This document shows, one piece after another, positions 1 through 5,229 of a DNA stretch of 6,098 nucleotides. Numbering within the stretch: the first letter of the stretch is position 1; every line of letters starts with the position of its first letter. A program made the position numbers and the translations under genes. The notes beneath the pieces are model-generated. The model did no database searches, was not told where the DNA came from, and saw nothing but the letters and a program-made list of their open reading frames with translations. This DNA comes from Lachnospiraceae bacterium M18-1 (GTDB lineage Bacteria > Bacillota > Clostridia > Lachnospirales > Lachnospiraceae), in contig KE159612.1 in assembly GCA_000403295.2 (NCBI GenBank), forward strand, positions 310,611 through 316,708, read 5' to 3'.

Positions 1-695
1 CCAAAATACTCACTGAATTTCTTTTTCGTAGCCATATCATATTCCAGAAACATATTCAGTTCTGAGCCGCTGGAGTATTTTGCGATCGGAAGGACGCCGG
101 TCATGTAGGCCAGTTCCACATAGACCTGACCTTTCAGCAGGTTTCTCAAAAATTCAAGATATTTTTCTTTGTCATCTTCCTGAATGAATGACTTATGAAA
201 TATGGCGTCCCATTCATCCATTATGAAGATAAATTTCTCGCCTTTTTTTTCAAAAATCTGCTGCAGATTATCCCATACAGCTTTTTTATGGTCCAATGCA
301 AGATTCGGATACTCTGATATGATGTCCTCTTTTAATCCATTTTGGATGCGGTTGATATAAGAGCGGTAAGAATCACAGTTTTCCGACATCCGGCTGAAAT
401 CAATGTAGATCACATTATGTTGATTCAAATGGTCTCGATATTTTTCCTGTTTTGAAATTGCCAGATGATCAAAAAGTCCGCTGGAATCCATTGATTTTCC
501 AAAAAATGCTCCTATCATATTTGCCATAACGCTTTTCCCAAAACGGCGCGGCCTTGAAATGCAGAAGTAACGGTTTTTCTTTTCCAGCGCAGGGATCAGT
601 TCTGTGATTAGCATAGATTTATCTACAAAGTACAGATCAGATACCATTTCACGATAATCGGCACAGGGGCTTCTACTGTTCAAAAAAATTCCCAT
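1..695 (-). CDS. AAA-ATPase-like protein (PF09820/DUF1703 family), N-terminal part, runs off left edge
   Basis: This is the first 231 residues of a P-loop ATPase of the AAA-ATPase-like family, whose members usually continue into a C-terminal PD-(D/E)XK nuclease-like domain (family knowledge; that part is outside the window). Visible motifs: a FVDKS element near residues 23-27, the family hallmark Walker A SRPRRFGKS at 47-55 (Lys54, Ser55), Walker B FIFIMDEWDA at 155-164 (Asp160, Glu161), and the family-typical segment YMTGVLPIAKYSSGSELNMF at 197-216. The ATG at 693-695 is chosen because AAGGAG lies 8 bases upstream (704-709). The frame is open through to position 1. No signal peptide or membrane segment is visible, so it is probably cytoplasmic. 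The cellular role of the family is not known; members are abundant in gut Clostridia and Bacteroidetes. It is unrelated in domain type to the second ATPase at 3592-4845. Confidence 0.9.
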   Translation of the reverse strand, partial: MGIFLNSRSPCADYREMVSDLYFVDKSMLITELIPALEKKNRYFCISRPRRFGKSVMANMIGAFFGKSMDSSGLFDHLAISKQEKYRDHLNQHNVIYIDFSRMSENCDSYRSYINRIQNGLKEDIISEYPNLALDHKKAVWDNLQQIFEKKGEKFIFIMDEWDAIFHKSFIQEDDKEKYLEFLRNLLKGQVYVELAYMTGVLPIAKYSSGSELNMFLEYDMATKKKFSEYF

Positions 696-754
696 GTTTA
701 CAGCTCCTTTCATTATTCCCGGTATCATTTTCTAAAGTGATCCACAGGCATTTG

Positions 755-783
755 CTTATATCTAGTGTACTGTAATATGCCAA
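755..783 (-). promoter_or_regulatory. Candidate sigma-70-type promoter for the left ATPase gene
   Basis: On the minus strand TTGGCA (778-783) and TATAAG (755-760) are separated by exactly 17 bases, about 60 bases upstream of the ATG at 695. The -35 box lies only 3 bases outside the IS605-type right end at 787, so the insertion landed just upstream of the promoter without breaking it. The call is from box match and spacing only. Confidence 0.5.
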
Positions 784-795
784 AAAGTGAACTAC

Positions 796-939
796 CCATT
801 CCCTTACTGATAAATCCTTCATGTCCTTGTTCTGATACCCACAATTAGAGCATATCTGGCTGCTGGCATAAAATGTATCTAATTTTATATATTTCCTCTC
901 ATTCCATTTTGCCTTGTACTCTAACTGCCTTGTCAGCTC
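796..939 (-). pseudogene. tnpB: tnpB (IS605-type TnpB nuclease) fragment with zinc-finger half
   Basis: Forty-eight codons match the C-terminal part of TnpB, the RNA-guided RuvC nuclease of IS605 elements. The fragment begins ELTRQLEYKAKW and continues into FYASSQICSNCGYQN, the first CxxC of the four-cysteine zinc ribbon, ending at DLSVREW. The expected continuation (the second CxxC and the RuvC-III segment HDRDxNAA) is missing. After the Trp codon (796-798) the sequence jumps straight to the transposon end, and the shared bases AATGGG at the join suggest a microhomology deletion. Everything upstream of ELTRQ, including RuvC-I and RuvC-II, is also gone. Non-functional relic. Confidence 0.8.
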
Positions 940-943
940 ATTA

Positions 944-1118
944 GATAAAGAACATATCCATTATATGATAGAAACAGAACCAACAATGTCTATTAGTAAA
1001 ATCGTTAACCTGATGAAAAGTTATACTACATATCATATTTGGGAAAGATATCCAAACTATCTTATAAAGCAATTCTGGAAAGAGCGTACCTTTTGGACAG
1101 ACGGATATTTTGCGTGTA
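944..1118 (+). pseudogene. tnpA: tnpA (IS200/IS605 Y1 transposase) fragment carrying the HUH motif
   Basis: From 944 the plus strand reads DKEHIHYMIETEPTMSISK and on to FWTDGYFAC, a clear match to the single-strand DNA transposase TnpA. The metal-binding HUH motif is His-Ile-His (953-961). The N-terminus is missing: homology starts right at the tnpB fragment boundary (940-944). The C-terminus is also missing: after GYFAC (about 1118) the reading frame continues into unrelated residues to a stop at 1159, so the catalytic tyrosine helix is lost. Bases 975-1118 are repeated in inverted orientation at 5902-6045 with 142 of 144 identical. An open frame of 81 codons starts at 914, but it is a chance fusion and not a gene. 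Confidence 0.85.
975..1118. repeat. 144-bp inverted repeat, arm 1 (tnpA sequence)
   Basis: Base-by-base comparison with the reverse complement of 5902-6045 gives two mismatches in 144 positions. Both arms are tnpA coding sequence from the two element copies. The arms lie about 4.8 kb apart in inverted orientation, so recombination between them would invert everything between, including the ProX-like gene and the DUF4143 ATPase. Confidence 0.9.
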
Positions 1119-1187
1119 TAAATACTTGTGCCTGTTTTTTGATTTCCATGTTCCCATGACGCAAGTATAACACAAACTGCCACTTTT

Positions 1188-1238
1188 GGCTACCTTAACA
1201 CACCGTCTAAAGCCAGTGGGATTGCGGTAGCCTTTTTT
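1188..1238 (+). terminator. Hairpin plus T-tract: IS end hairpin acting as a likely terminator
   Basis: GGCTACC (1188-1194) pairs with GGTAGCC (1226-1232) and is followed by six T (1233-1238). Inside the loop the bases GTCTAAAGCCAGTGGG (1205-1220) match the end hairpin of element copy 2 (GTCTAAAGCCAATGGG, 5244-5259) at 15 of 16 positions in the same orientation. The segment is therefore best read as the tnpA-side end of copy 1. The stem and T-tract would also stop plus-strand transcription. The 31-base loop is long for a terminator. Confidence 0.5.
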
Positions 1239-1756
1239 CAATCATATTATAAGCTTGACTCTTCTGAAAAGCAACGAAACACTGTGAGCTCCCAGTCAGG
1301 ATTTGCACAATAGGGTCGAGTAGCCATACCCCTTACGGGGTATGGCATTCTTCTATGAAACACTTTTCCACTGTTCTTCCGTCACTGTGTACGGCAGTGG
1401 TTTCTCTATAAAATATTGCCTTGCGCAGCCGCCTTCCCCCTGACGACATTACCCGCCAGCCTTAGTACTATGCAGCTGTCCGACTGCCTATATGACTTCA
1501 TCTTCCTCCGTTAATTGTCCGATATACCGTTCCACTTTTGTGTTTACGGATCATATAGGCTCTCCCACAGTTGATACAATGTCATTGTACAGCATGGCTG
1601 ACTCCCAACGCCGCTGTGCCATGTACCCTCTCACCTTTACGATGATACGTGAATGAAACCAGATAAGGATAAAATCAAAAGTTTAATGGAAGGAGATAAT
1701 TTATACGCAGGAAAAGAAACAAATGTTTTGGATGCCCAAAAAGAAAAAAACAAATA
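1239..1756. other. Gene-free decayed stretch
   Basis: No open frame of useful length with a ribosome binding site is present on either strand, and stops interrupt every frame. Short coding-like patches occur on both strands (for example a minus-strand piece reading VERYIGQLTEEDEVI between about 1500 and 1550, and a plus-strand 34-codon frame from 1653), but I cannot assign them to a family. The only distinct structure is the perfect hairpin at 1323-1346. Position between an IS relic and gene scraps suggests eroded coding sequence rather than a regulatory region. Confidence 0.5.
1323..1346. repeat. Perfect 10-bp stem, 4-base loop hairpin
   Basis: GCCATACCCC (1323-1332) and GGGGTATGGC (1337-1346) are exact reverse complements around the loop TTAC. 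No T-tract follows on either strand (ATTCTTCT on plus, TACTCGAC on minus), so it is not a standard terminator. It could be the core of a small dispersed repeat or part of a lost structured RNA. Confidence 0.6.
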
Positions 1757-1867
1757 ACAATCCGTTCAAGCGCGGCAGAATATCTCACCTATGTTGCTTC
1801 GGTAGGTGGAGAAGAAAGCAGCACCACGCCAAATATAACGAATCCACGCTTATATGATACTACATAA
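1757..1867 (+). pseudogene. RhuM-family (virulence RhuM) N-terminal scrap
   Basis: Thirty-six codons read TIRSSAAEYLTYVASVG and then GEES through LYDTT before a TAA at 1865. The first part matches the N-terminus typical of RhuM-family proteins of Firmicutes (recalled family pattern). The conserved block that should follow (RYEDENIWLTQKMMA) is absent apart from a possible LYD remnant. Upstream, a Shine-Dalgarno-like GGAAGGAG (about 1688-1695) and a lysine-rich start region remain, but the ATG at 1731 is one base out of frame with this segment, so the start is also broken. RhuM proteins are of unclear function and are common in accessory DNA. The call rests on a 17-residue match and is moderate. 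Confidence 0.45.
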
Positions 1868-1946
1868 AAAGGTACTTGATAAAAGCAATGAGGCGCAAAA
1901 ATCATAGGCGTTTTTCTCATTCCGCTTTTTTCCGCCAGCTTTCCCG

Positions 1947-2159
1947 CTACACTGCGCAAAGAAAGCTGGTAATAATAAAAACGCTCGCAAAACAAAGAGT
2001 AATTTGAAACCGGGAGAACCGCCCGGAGAAAGCAGTCAGAAAAGGGGGGCCTACTGCATAGGTAACCGCAAATACGGATACGATTCCACTGGCTTTGGCA
2101 AGTGAAATATGAAAAGCGTCCGACAGTTCCGGAAGAATCCCAATGACAAATTCAAAACA
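1947..2159 (-). pseudogene. MFS transporter N-terminal fragment (first three membrane helices)
   Basis: The minus strand encodes FEFVIGILPELSDAFHISLA, then KASGIVSVFAVTYAVGPPFL, then TAFSGRFSRFQITLCFASVF and IITSFLCAV before a TAG at 1947-1949. This has the layout of the start of a drug-efflux type MFS permease: the EFVI-G-LPE motif at the end of helix 1, a Gly/Ala-rich helix 2, a short cytoplasmic GRFSR loop in the place of the MFS signature, and helix 3. About 70 of an expected 380-400 residues remain. No ATG with a ribosome binding site precedes it in frame: a TAA lies about 60 bases upstream, and the extreme N-terminus appears replaced. Downstream the next 50 residues in the neighbouring frame do not look like MFS helix 4. 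Non-functional. Confidence 0.65.
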
Positions 2160-2574
2160 TTTCTGTCTTTTTGCAGCAGCCGGATCAGATGAAGCGGTTG
2201 ATTACTTCACAGCTTCCGATTTGTACCCGGCTTGAAGCAGATGCACGAAGAAACGTACTTTGCCATATGATGTTTGGCCAGATGCCGTTTCAGATCCGGA
2301 AAGGGAGATAATTTTGAAATTGCAATGATGCGAAATTGACAATAGAAAGCTTTCATATCTCGGTCAGCAAAAAGGCATTTTTTGACTGGATGGAAAAGGG
2401 GACGGAAACCCTACCGAAAAGCAGCTTTCTTCTTGAAATCCTTTTTTCACGCTGTCCAGATGGTACAGATCTTCCGGTTTTCTCCCGCATCTTCATCTTT
2501 GATTTCTCCTTCACTCTTGGATTGTCTTTCCTGCCGCAAAATGCATTCGCCGGCAGATCCCGCCCGATACAGTC
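2160..2574. other. Stretch without an assignable gene
   Basis: Open frames of 88 and 94 codons on the plus strand (2336-2602 and 2382-2666) have no ribosome binding site, no recognisable motif, and overlap each other and the end of the ProX-like gene, so they are not called. A short plus-strand patch around 2240-2325 (reading KKRTLPYDVWPDAVSDPERE) looks coding-like but I do not recognise it. I see no convincing terminator after the ProX-like stop at 2575. Confidence 0.45.
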
Positions 2575-3123
2575 TCACAAATGCACCGTTGTATACTCGT
2601 GACGAACCGCCGGCAGAAATTTTTGCAGCAGGTCATCCATCTTCATGCGAATGCTGGACGTATTGATACAGGGATGGCAGCCCACATATTCCTCCCGGAT
2701 TACATCCTCGTCTATCAGAAGCATTACCTGATTACCGCGGTCGTTCATCAGCCCCATCACGCTGGCAGAACCGGCCGTGGTTCCAAGGTATTTTTCCATA
2801 AATTCCTCTGGCGCGAAGGAAAGCCGTGAGCTGTTGATCTGATGCGAAAGATCCCTTGTCTTGAATTTTTTGTCCCCCAGGATCATCAGCAGATAGAATT
2901 TTGTTTTCTGCGCATTGCATAGAAAAAGGTTTTTGCAGATTGCGGCAGGTTCCAATACGCGGTCAATGGCCGCACATGCTTCCATGGTAAATGCGGCCTC
3001 ATGGTCCACTCTGTCATACCCGATCTGCAGAGAATCCAGCAGGTCGTATACCGCCCTCTCCGTTTCCTTCCTGTCCTCCCAGTCTGCAGGACGGCCTTTT
3101 TGTAAAATCAATTCTGTTTTCAT
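2575..3123 (-). CDS. YbaK/ProX-type prolyl-tRNA synthetase associated domain protein (Ala-tRNA(Pro) editing)
   Basis: A complete 182-residue protein of the YbaK/ProX superfamily. Characterised members hydrolyse mischarged aminoacyl-tRNA (ProX type: Ala-tRNA(Pro)) in trans, protecting translation in the cytoplasm. Visible motifs: CKNLFLCN at 63-70 with the superfamily's conserved lysine (Lys64), FYLLMILGDKKF at 76-87, GSASVMGLMND at 118-128 (the Gly-Ser loop of the binding site), LLIDED at 135-140, and the C-terminal HPCINTSS at 150-157. The length fits stand-alone ProX proteins (about 165-185 residues). Start: ATG at 3121-3123 has AGGAGG (3128-3133) only 4 bases upstream, a short but workable spacing. 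It lies 82 bases downstream of a broken DUF2164 gene on the same strand. A divergent scrap of a second such gene is at 5006-5038. Substrate specificity cannot be read from the sequence. Confidence 0.9.
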   Translation of the reverse strand: MKTELILQKGRPADWEDRKETERAVYDLLDSLQIGYDRVDHEAAFTMEACAAIDRVLEPAAICKNLFLCNAQKTKFYLLMILGDKKFKTRDLSHQINSSRLSFAPEEFMEKYLGTTAGSASVMGLMNDRGNQVMLLIDEDVIREEYVGCHPCINTSSIRMKMDDLLQKFLPAVRHEYTTVHL

Positions 3124-3155
3124 GGTTCCTCCTAGTTTTTGATCTGTCAGCTTAC

Positions 3156-3180
3156 GAGCAGCCGATGTATTTTGCTGCTC
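3156..3180 (-). promoter_or_regulatory. Leader hairpin upstream of the ProX-like gene
   Basis: GAGCAGC (3156-3162) and GCTGCTC (3174-3180) are exact reverse complements with an 11-base loop, 33 bases upstream of the ProX-like start codon and between it and the DUF2164 relic. No T-tract follows on the minus strand (GTAAGC), so it is not a clear terminator. A role in the mRNA leader is possible but unproven. Confidence 0.35.
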
Positions 3181-3205
3181 CTGCCAAAATGTATTTCCTG
3201 ATTCG

Positions 3206-3406
3206 TCAGTCGTTTTTATAGAGTGCGTAAAAATCTGAATCCAGGTTATCCATCATCTGGGTAAACTATGCCTTCGCGTCGTCAAGCGCCCTGTTGTAGA
3301 TGATCGGCGCCATGTTCTGCTCGAATAATTCCAGCATCTGCATCTGCTCGATCATTCCGATCTCTTCGCCCCGCACATCCAGATAAAATGCATACCTGTC
3401 CTGCAG
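3206..3406 (-). pseudogene. DUF2164 family gene, truncated and interrupted by an amber codon
   Basis: The minus strand from about 3406 reads LQDRYAFYLDVRGEEIGMIE, then QMQMLELFEQNMAPIIYNRA and LDDAKA. It meets TAG at 3266-3268 and continues in the same frame FTQMMDNLDSDFYALYKND to a TGA at 3206-3208. The pattern EEIG, (I)IYNRALDDA and DxDFYAL is that of DUF2164, a family of small (about 80-residue) proteins of unknown function. At the TAG position relatives usually have an aromatic residue (Trp or Tyr), so one G-to-A change in TGG would explain it. Upstream of LQDRY the open frame continues to 3565, but those residues are unrelated sequence including the methyltransferase scrap, so the original N-terminus is lost. 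It sits on the same strand just upstream of the ProX-like gene. Confidence 0.7.
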
Positions 3407-3525
3407 ACAATGATGGCATGGAGTGAGGCTTACCTCTGCCCGGATTATAAAAATCCATATAAAACGTGAAATAGCGCAGGAAGACGGCGGCGGGGCGGGT
3501 CTGCCGCTTATACCGAAGGGGGCTG

Positions 3526-3564
3526 CTTGATTCCCATGAGACCCGCCTGCATATGGGATGTCCA
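3526..3564 (-). pseudogene. Methyltransferase C-terminal scrap, copy A
   Basis: Thirteen codons read WTSHMQAGLMGIK, matching the C-terminal WxSYMQAGxxxIK signature seen in the longer relic at 5031-5186. DNA identity with 5040-5078 is 35 of 39 bases in direct orientation. The remainder of the gene is gone: no related sequence is visible above 3564 before the DUF4143 ATPase stop at 3592. After GIK the frame adds QPPSV and stops. Confidence 0.7.
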
Positions 3565-3591
3565 TATAGCCGTACCTGCTTTTTGCCGTTT

Positions 3592-4845
3592 CTAAAGCTC
3601 CAGACTGTTTTCTTTCAGCAGAAAATCATAGACGCTCATTGTTGTGATCCCCTCTTCATCTCTCGTAATATTTACAACATCCTTCACAACAATGATCTTT
3701 TTAAAAGAGTCTTTGACCTGGACAAGAGATGCCTTTTCTTGAAGCTGCTTTTCTTCTGTCGGCATACCGAATGCAGATTGGATATAATAACGCCTGCTTC
3801 CCAGATTTGCGACAAAGTCAATTTCCAGCCGAATCCTTTCGCTTTTTCCGTCCGCGCTGTTTTTTCGTTTTTCTACAACACCGACATCCACTGAGTAGCC
3901 TCTTTTACGCAGTTCATTGTAGATAATATTTTCCATTAAATGCGTTTCCTCGATCTGCCGGAACCCCAATCTGGCATTTCTGAGCCCTACATCTTCAAAA
4001 TAATATTTTAATGGTGTGCCAATGTATTTTCTGCCTTTTACATTATAACGATTTGCTTTACTTATAATAAATGCATCTTCCAGATATTCTATATACTGCC
4101 TGATTGTATTCAGACTGATATTGGACTGAATCGAACTTTTAAACGTGGCTTCGATCTTTGGCGGATTGGTAAGTGAACCGACCGCGGAGGCCAGAATATT
4201 GGTCAGATCCTCCAGTTCCTGCGTTTTTTCAATCTGATGCCTCTCAATGATATCCTTTAAATAGGTCTCCTGAAAAAGGTTCGTCAGATAATGGATCTTC
4301 TGCTCTTCTGTCTTCATTGTTACCGTAAGAGGAAGCCCTCCATAAACAACGTACTCTGCCCATCCATGATATATATCCCCATCAAAAGCTTCCATAAATT
4401 CCTTGAATGTCAGTGGATAAATATGAACCTCATCACCTCTGCCCCTAAACTCTGTAATCACATCCTTTGACAAAAATTTAGAGTTGCTCCCCGTAACATA
4501 GATATCTGCATTTTGGATATGGAGCAATGAGTTCAGCACTTCTTCAAATTCGTCCAGCATCTGTACTTCATCCAGCATGATATAATACTGCCCATAGTCT
4601 TTAATCATTGACTCTATATAATCTAATATCACATCGGGGTCGCGATATTTTCTATTTTTTCTTTGGTCCAGTTCAATCTCAATCATGTGCGACTCGGGGA
4701 CGCCCTGCTCCAACAGATACTTTTTAAATATTTTAAAAAGCAGATAAGATTTTCCGCATCTCCTGATACCTGTAATCACCTTTATCATACCATTATGCAT
4801 CCGATTGACCAGGTCGTTTAGATATTTCTCTCGCTTTATTTCCAT
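3592..4845 (-). CDS. AAA_14 / DUF4143 family P-loop ATPase
   Basis: A complete 417-residue protein of the AAA_14 plus DUF4143 family. Domain order: N-terminal P-loop ATPase with Walker A TGIRRCGKS at 25-33 (Lys32, Ser33), Walker B YYIMLDEVQ at 87-95 (Asp92, Glu93), sensor-like VTGSNSKFLS at 117-126, arginines in FRGRGDE at 133-139, and GGLP at 169-172. A helical linker follows with RQYIEYLEDAFII (249-261) and the family hallmark KYYFEDVGLRNAR (280-292). The C-terminal domain resembles a restriction-endonuclease fold: MENIIYNEL (304-312), EIDFVA (341-346) and YYIQ (353-356), with Gln where active nucleases often have Lys. Start: ATG at 4843-4845 has AAAGGAGG 5 bases upstream; an in-frame ATG 11 codons earlier lacks a site. 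Length and motifs look intact. Cellular role unknown for the family; soluble cytoplasmic by appearance. It has its own promoter and is bracketed by methyltransferase remnants. Confidence 0.93.
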   Translation of the reverse strand: MEIKREKYLNDLVNRMHNGMIKVITGIRRCGKSYLLFKIFKKYLLEQGVPESHMIEIELDQRKNRKYRDPDVILDYIESMIKDYGQYYIMLDEVQMLDEFEEVLNSLLHIQNADIYVTGSNSKFLSKDVITEFRGRGDEVHIYPLTFKEFMEAFDGDIYHGWAEYVVYGGLPLTVTMKTEEQKIHYLTNLFQETYLKDIIERHQIEKTQELEDLTNILASAVGSLTNPPKIEATFKSSIQSNISLNTIRQYIEYLEDAFIISKANRYNVKGRKYIGTPLKYYFEDVGLRNARLGFRQIEETHLMENIIYNELRKRGYSVDVGVVEKRKNSADGKSERIRLEIDFVANLGSRRYYIQSAFGMPTEEKQLQEKASLVQVKDSFKKIIVVKDVVNITRDEEGITTMSVYDFLLKENSLEL

Positions 4846-4899
4846 GGAGCCCTCCTTTATTGAATATTTTTGACACATTTACCATTTTTATTCAACATT

Positions 4900-4928
4900 A
4901 TTATAATCCGGACTCCTTTAAAAAGCAA
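4900..4928 (-). promoter_or_regulatory. Candidate sigma-70-type promoter for the DUF4143 ATPase
   Basis: On the minus strand a perfect TATAAT (4900-4905) lies 17 bases downstream of TTGCTT (4923-4928), about 55 bases upstream of the ATG at 4845. The -10 box is ideal and the -35 box matches three of six consensus bases. The -35 box touches the foot of the hairpin at 4928-4966, so the hairpin could insulate or modulate this promoter. Confidence 0.6.
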
Positions 4929-4966
4929 TCCAGCCCTCGCCAAAGGCGACTTAAAATGGGCTGGAT
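4928..4966 (-). terminator. Nested hairpin followed by T-tract, likely minus-strand terminator
   Basis: ATCCAGCCC (4928-4936) pairs perfectly with GGGCTGGAT (4958-4966). Inside it CGCC (4938-4941) pairs with GGCG (4945-4948). On the minus strand the stem is followed by TGCTTTTTAAA (TTTTT at 4920-4924), which fits an intrinsic terminator for transcription arriving from the methyltransferase/ProX remnants. It directly abuts the promoter of the ATPase. Confidence 0.5.
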
Positions 4967-4969
4967 ACT

Positions 4970-5004
4970 GTTACTGGAGCACCCAAAATGGTGTGAACAG
5001 TAAC
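4970..5004. repeat. Second hairpin of the same block
   Basis: GTTACTG (4970-4976) pairs with CAGTAAC (4998-5004), and inside it CACC (4980-4983) pairs with GGTG (4990-4993). It starts three bases after the preceding hairpin, so 4928-5004 forms two consecutive stems. It could be the remains of a small dispersed repeat. No coding sequence is seen in it. Confidence 0.55.
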
Positions 5005-5005
5005 G

Positions 5006-5038
5006 ATAAAATTTTGTTTTCTGCGTATTACTTAGAAA
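5006..5038 (-). pseudogene. Scrap of a second ProX-like gene
   Basis: Eleven codons read FLSNTQKTKFY, matching FLCNAQKTKFY (residues 67-77) of the intact ProX-like protein at 2575-3123. At DNA level 29 of 33 bases agree. The frame is cut on both sides: upstream it joins the methyltransferase tail at about 5039, downstream it enters the hairpin block. The divergence suggests a paralogue or another strain's allele rather than a recent copy. Confidence 0.65.
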
Positions 5039-5186
5039 TCTTGATCCCCATGAGACCCGCCTGCATATAGGACATCCATACCAGTTCCGCCGCTGAAAAA
5101 CCGCATTTTCTCATCAGATCAAGATGCGCCTCCACGGTAATCGGAAAATACTCCGTCCCGTATCTTTTCATATGCCCTTCGGCTTC
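5028..5186 (-). pseudogene. SAM-dependent methyltransferase C-terminal fragment, copy B
   Basis: Fifty-two codons follow a TAG (5187-5189) and end at TAA (5028-5030). They read EAEGHMKRYGTEYFPITVEA, HLDLMRKCGFSAAELVWMSY, then MQAGLMGIKISK. The pattern RYGTEYFPITVExHLxLMRKCGF followed by W-SYMQAG--IK is the C-terminal end of a class I SAM-dependent methyltransferase family common in Clostridia (recalled pattern). The SAM-binding Rossmann core (about 170-190 residues) is missing. The in-frame TAG just upstream and the nearby IS605 element end at 5230 explain the loss. The last residues ISK come from the join to the ProX scrap, not from the original gene. The final 39 bases of the conserved tail are repeated at 3526-3564. 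Confidence 0.7.
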
Positions 5187-5229
5187 CTACTCATCTTTTC
5201 CGTTCCTGATCGGGTATTGTTTCCATCGG

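Larger units (their letters stand above)
787..1238 (-). mobile_element. Degraded IS200/IS605-family element (copy 1)
   Basis: The element is defined by a tnpB-side end at 787-800 (GTGAACTACCCATT, also found at the end of copy 2, 5230-5243), a tnpB C-terminal scrap on the minus strand, a tnpA scrap on the plus strand, and an end-type hairpin around 1205-1220 whose 16-base core matches copy 2 (5244-5259) at 15 positions. Both genes lack their N-termini. The tnpA piece is inverted relative to tnpB, unlike copy 2 where both genes are on the same strand, so a deletion and an inversion have occurred. It cannot code for active transposition. The outer limit at the right (about 1238) is uncertain. 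Confidence 0.65.

Noticed and set aside
762..772. CTAGTGTACTG, identical to the tip of the MITE, as a second MITE remnant
   Set aside because: Only 11 bases match and the next bases diverge. The site lies in the spacer of a plausible promoter, so chance or functional sequence is as likely.
914..1159. 81-codon plus-strand open frame as an intact small gene
   Set aside because: Its first ten codons are antisense to the tnpB scrap and its last fifteen are unrelated to tnpA; only the middle is real transposase sequence. No ribosome binding site precedes 914.
941..1183. 80-codon minus-strand open frame
   Set aside because: It is antisense to the tnpA fragment; no motif or ribosome binding site.
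1789..1995. 68-codon minus-strand open frame as a gene
   Set aside because: It straddles the RhuM scrap antisense and the end of the MFS fragment, with no coherent domain.
2336..2666. Two overlapping plus-strand open frames (88 and 94 codons)
   Set aside because: No ribosome binding site, no recognisable domain, mutually overlapping, and they run into the 3' end of the ProX-like gene.
3269..3565. 99-codon minus-strand open frame as a complete gene
   Set aside because: It is a chance fusion: the N-terminal part is out-of-frame methyltransferase scrap and unassigned sequence, and only the end (from about 3406) is DUF2164, which is cut by the amber codon.
4846..4878. Upstream ATG at 4878 as the start of the DUF4143 ATPase
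   Set aside because: It lacks a ribosome binding site, and the AAAGGAGG that decides the start lies inside this extension, 5 bases before the ATG at 4845.
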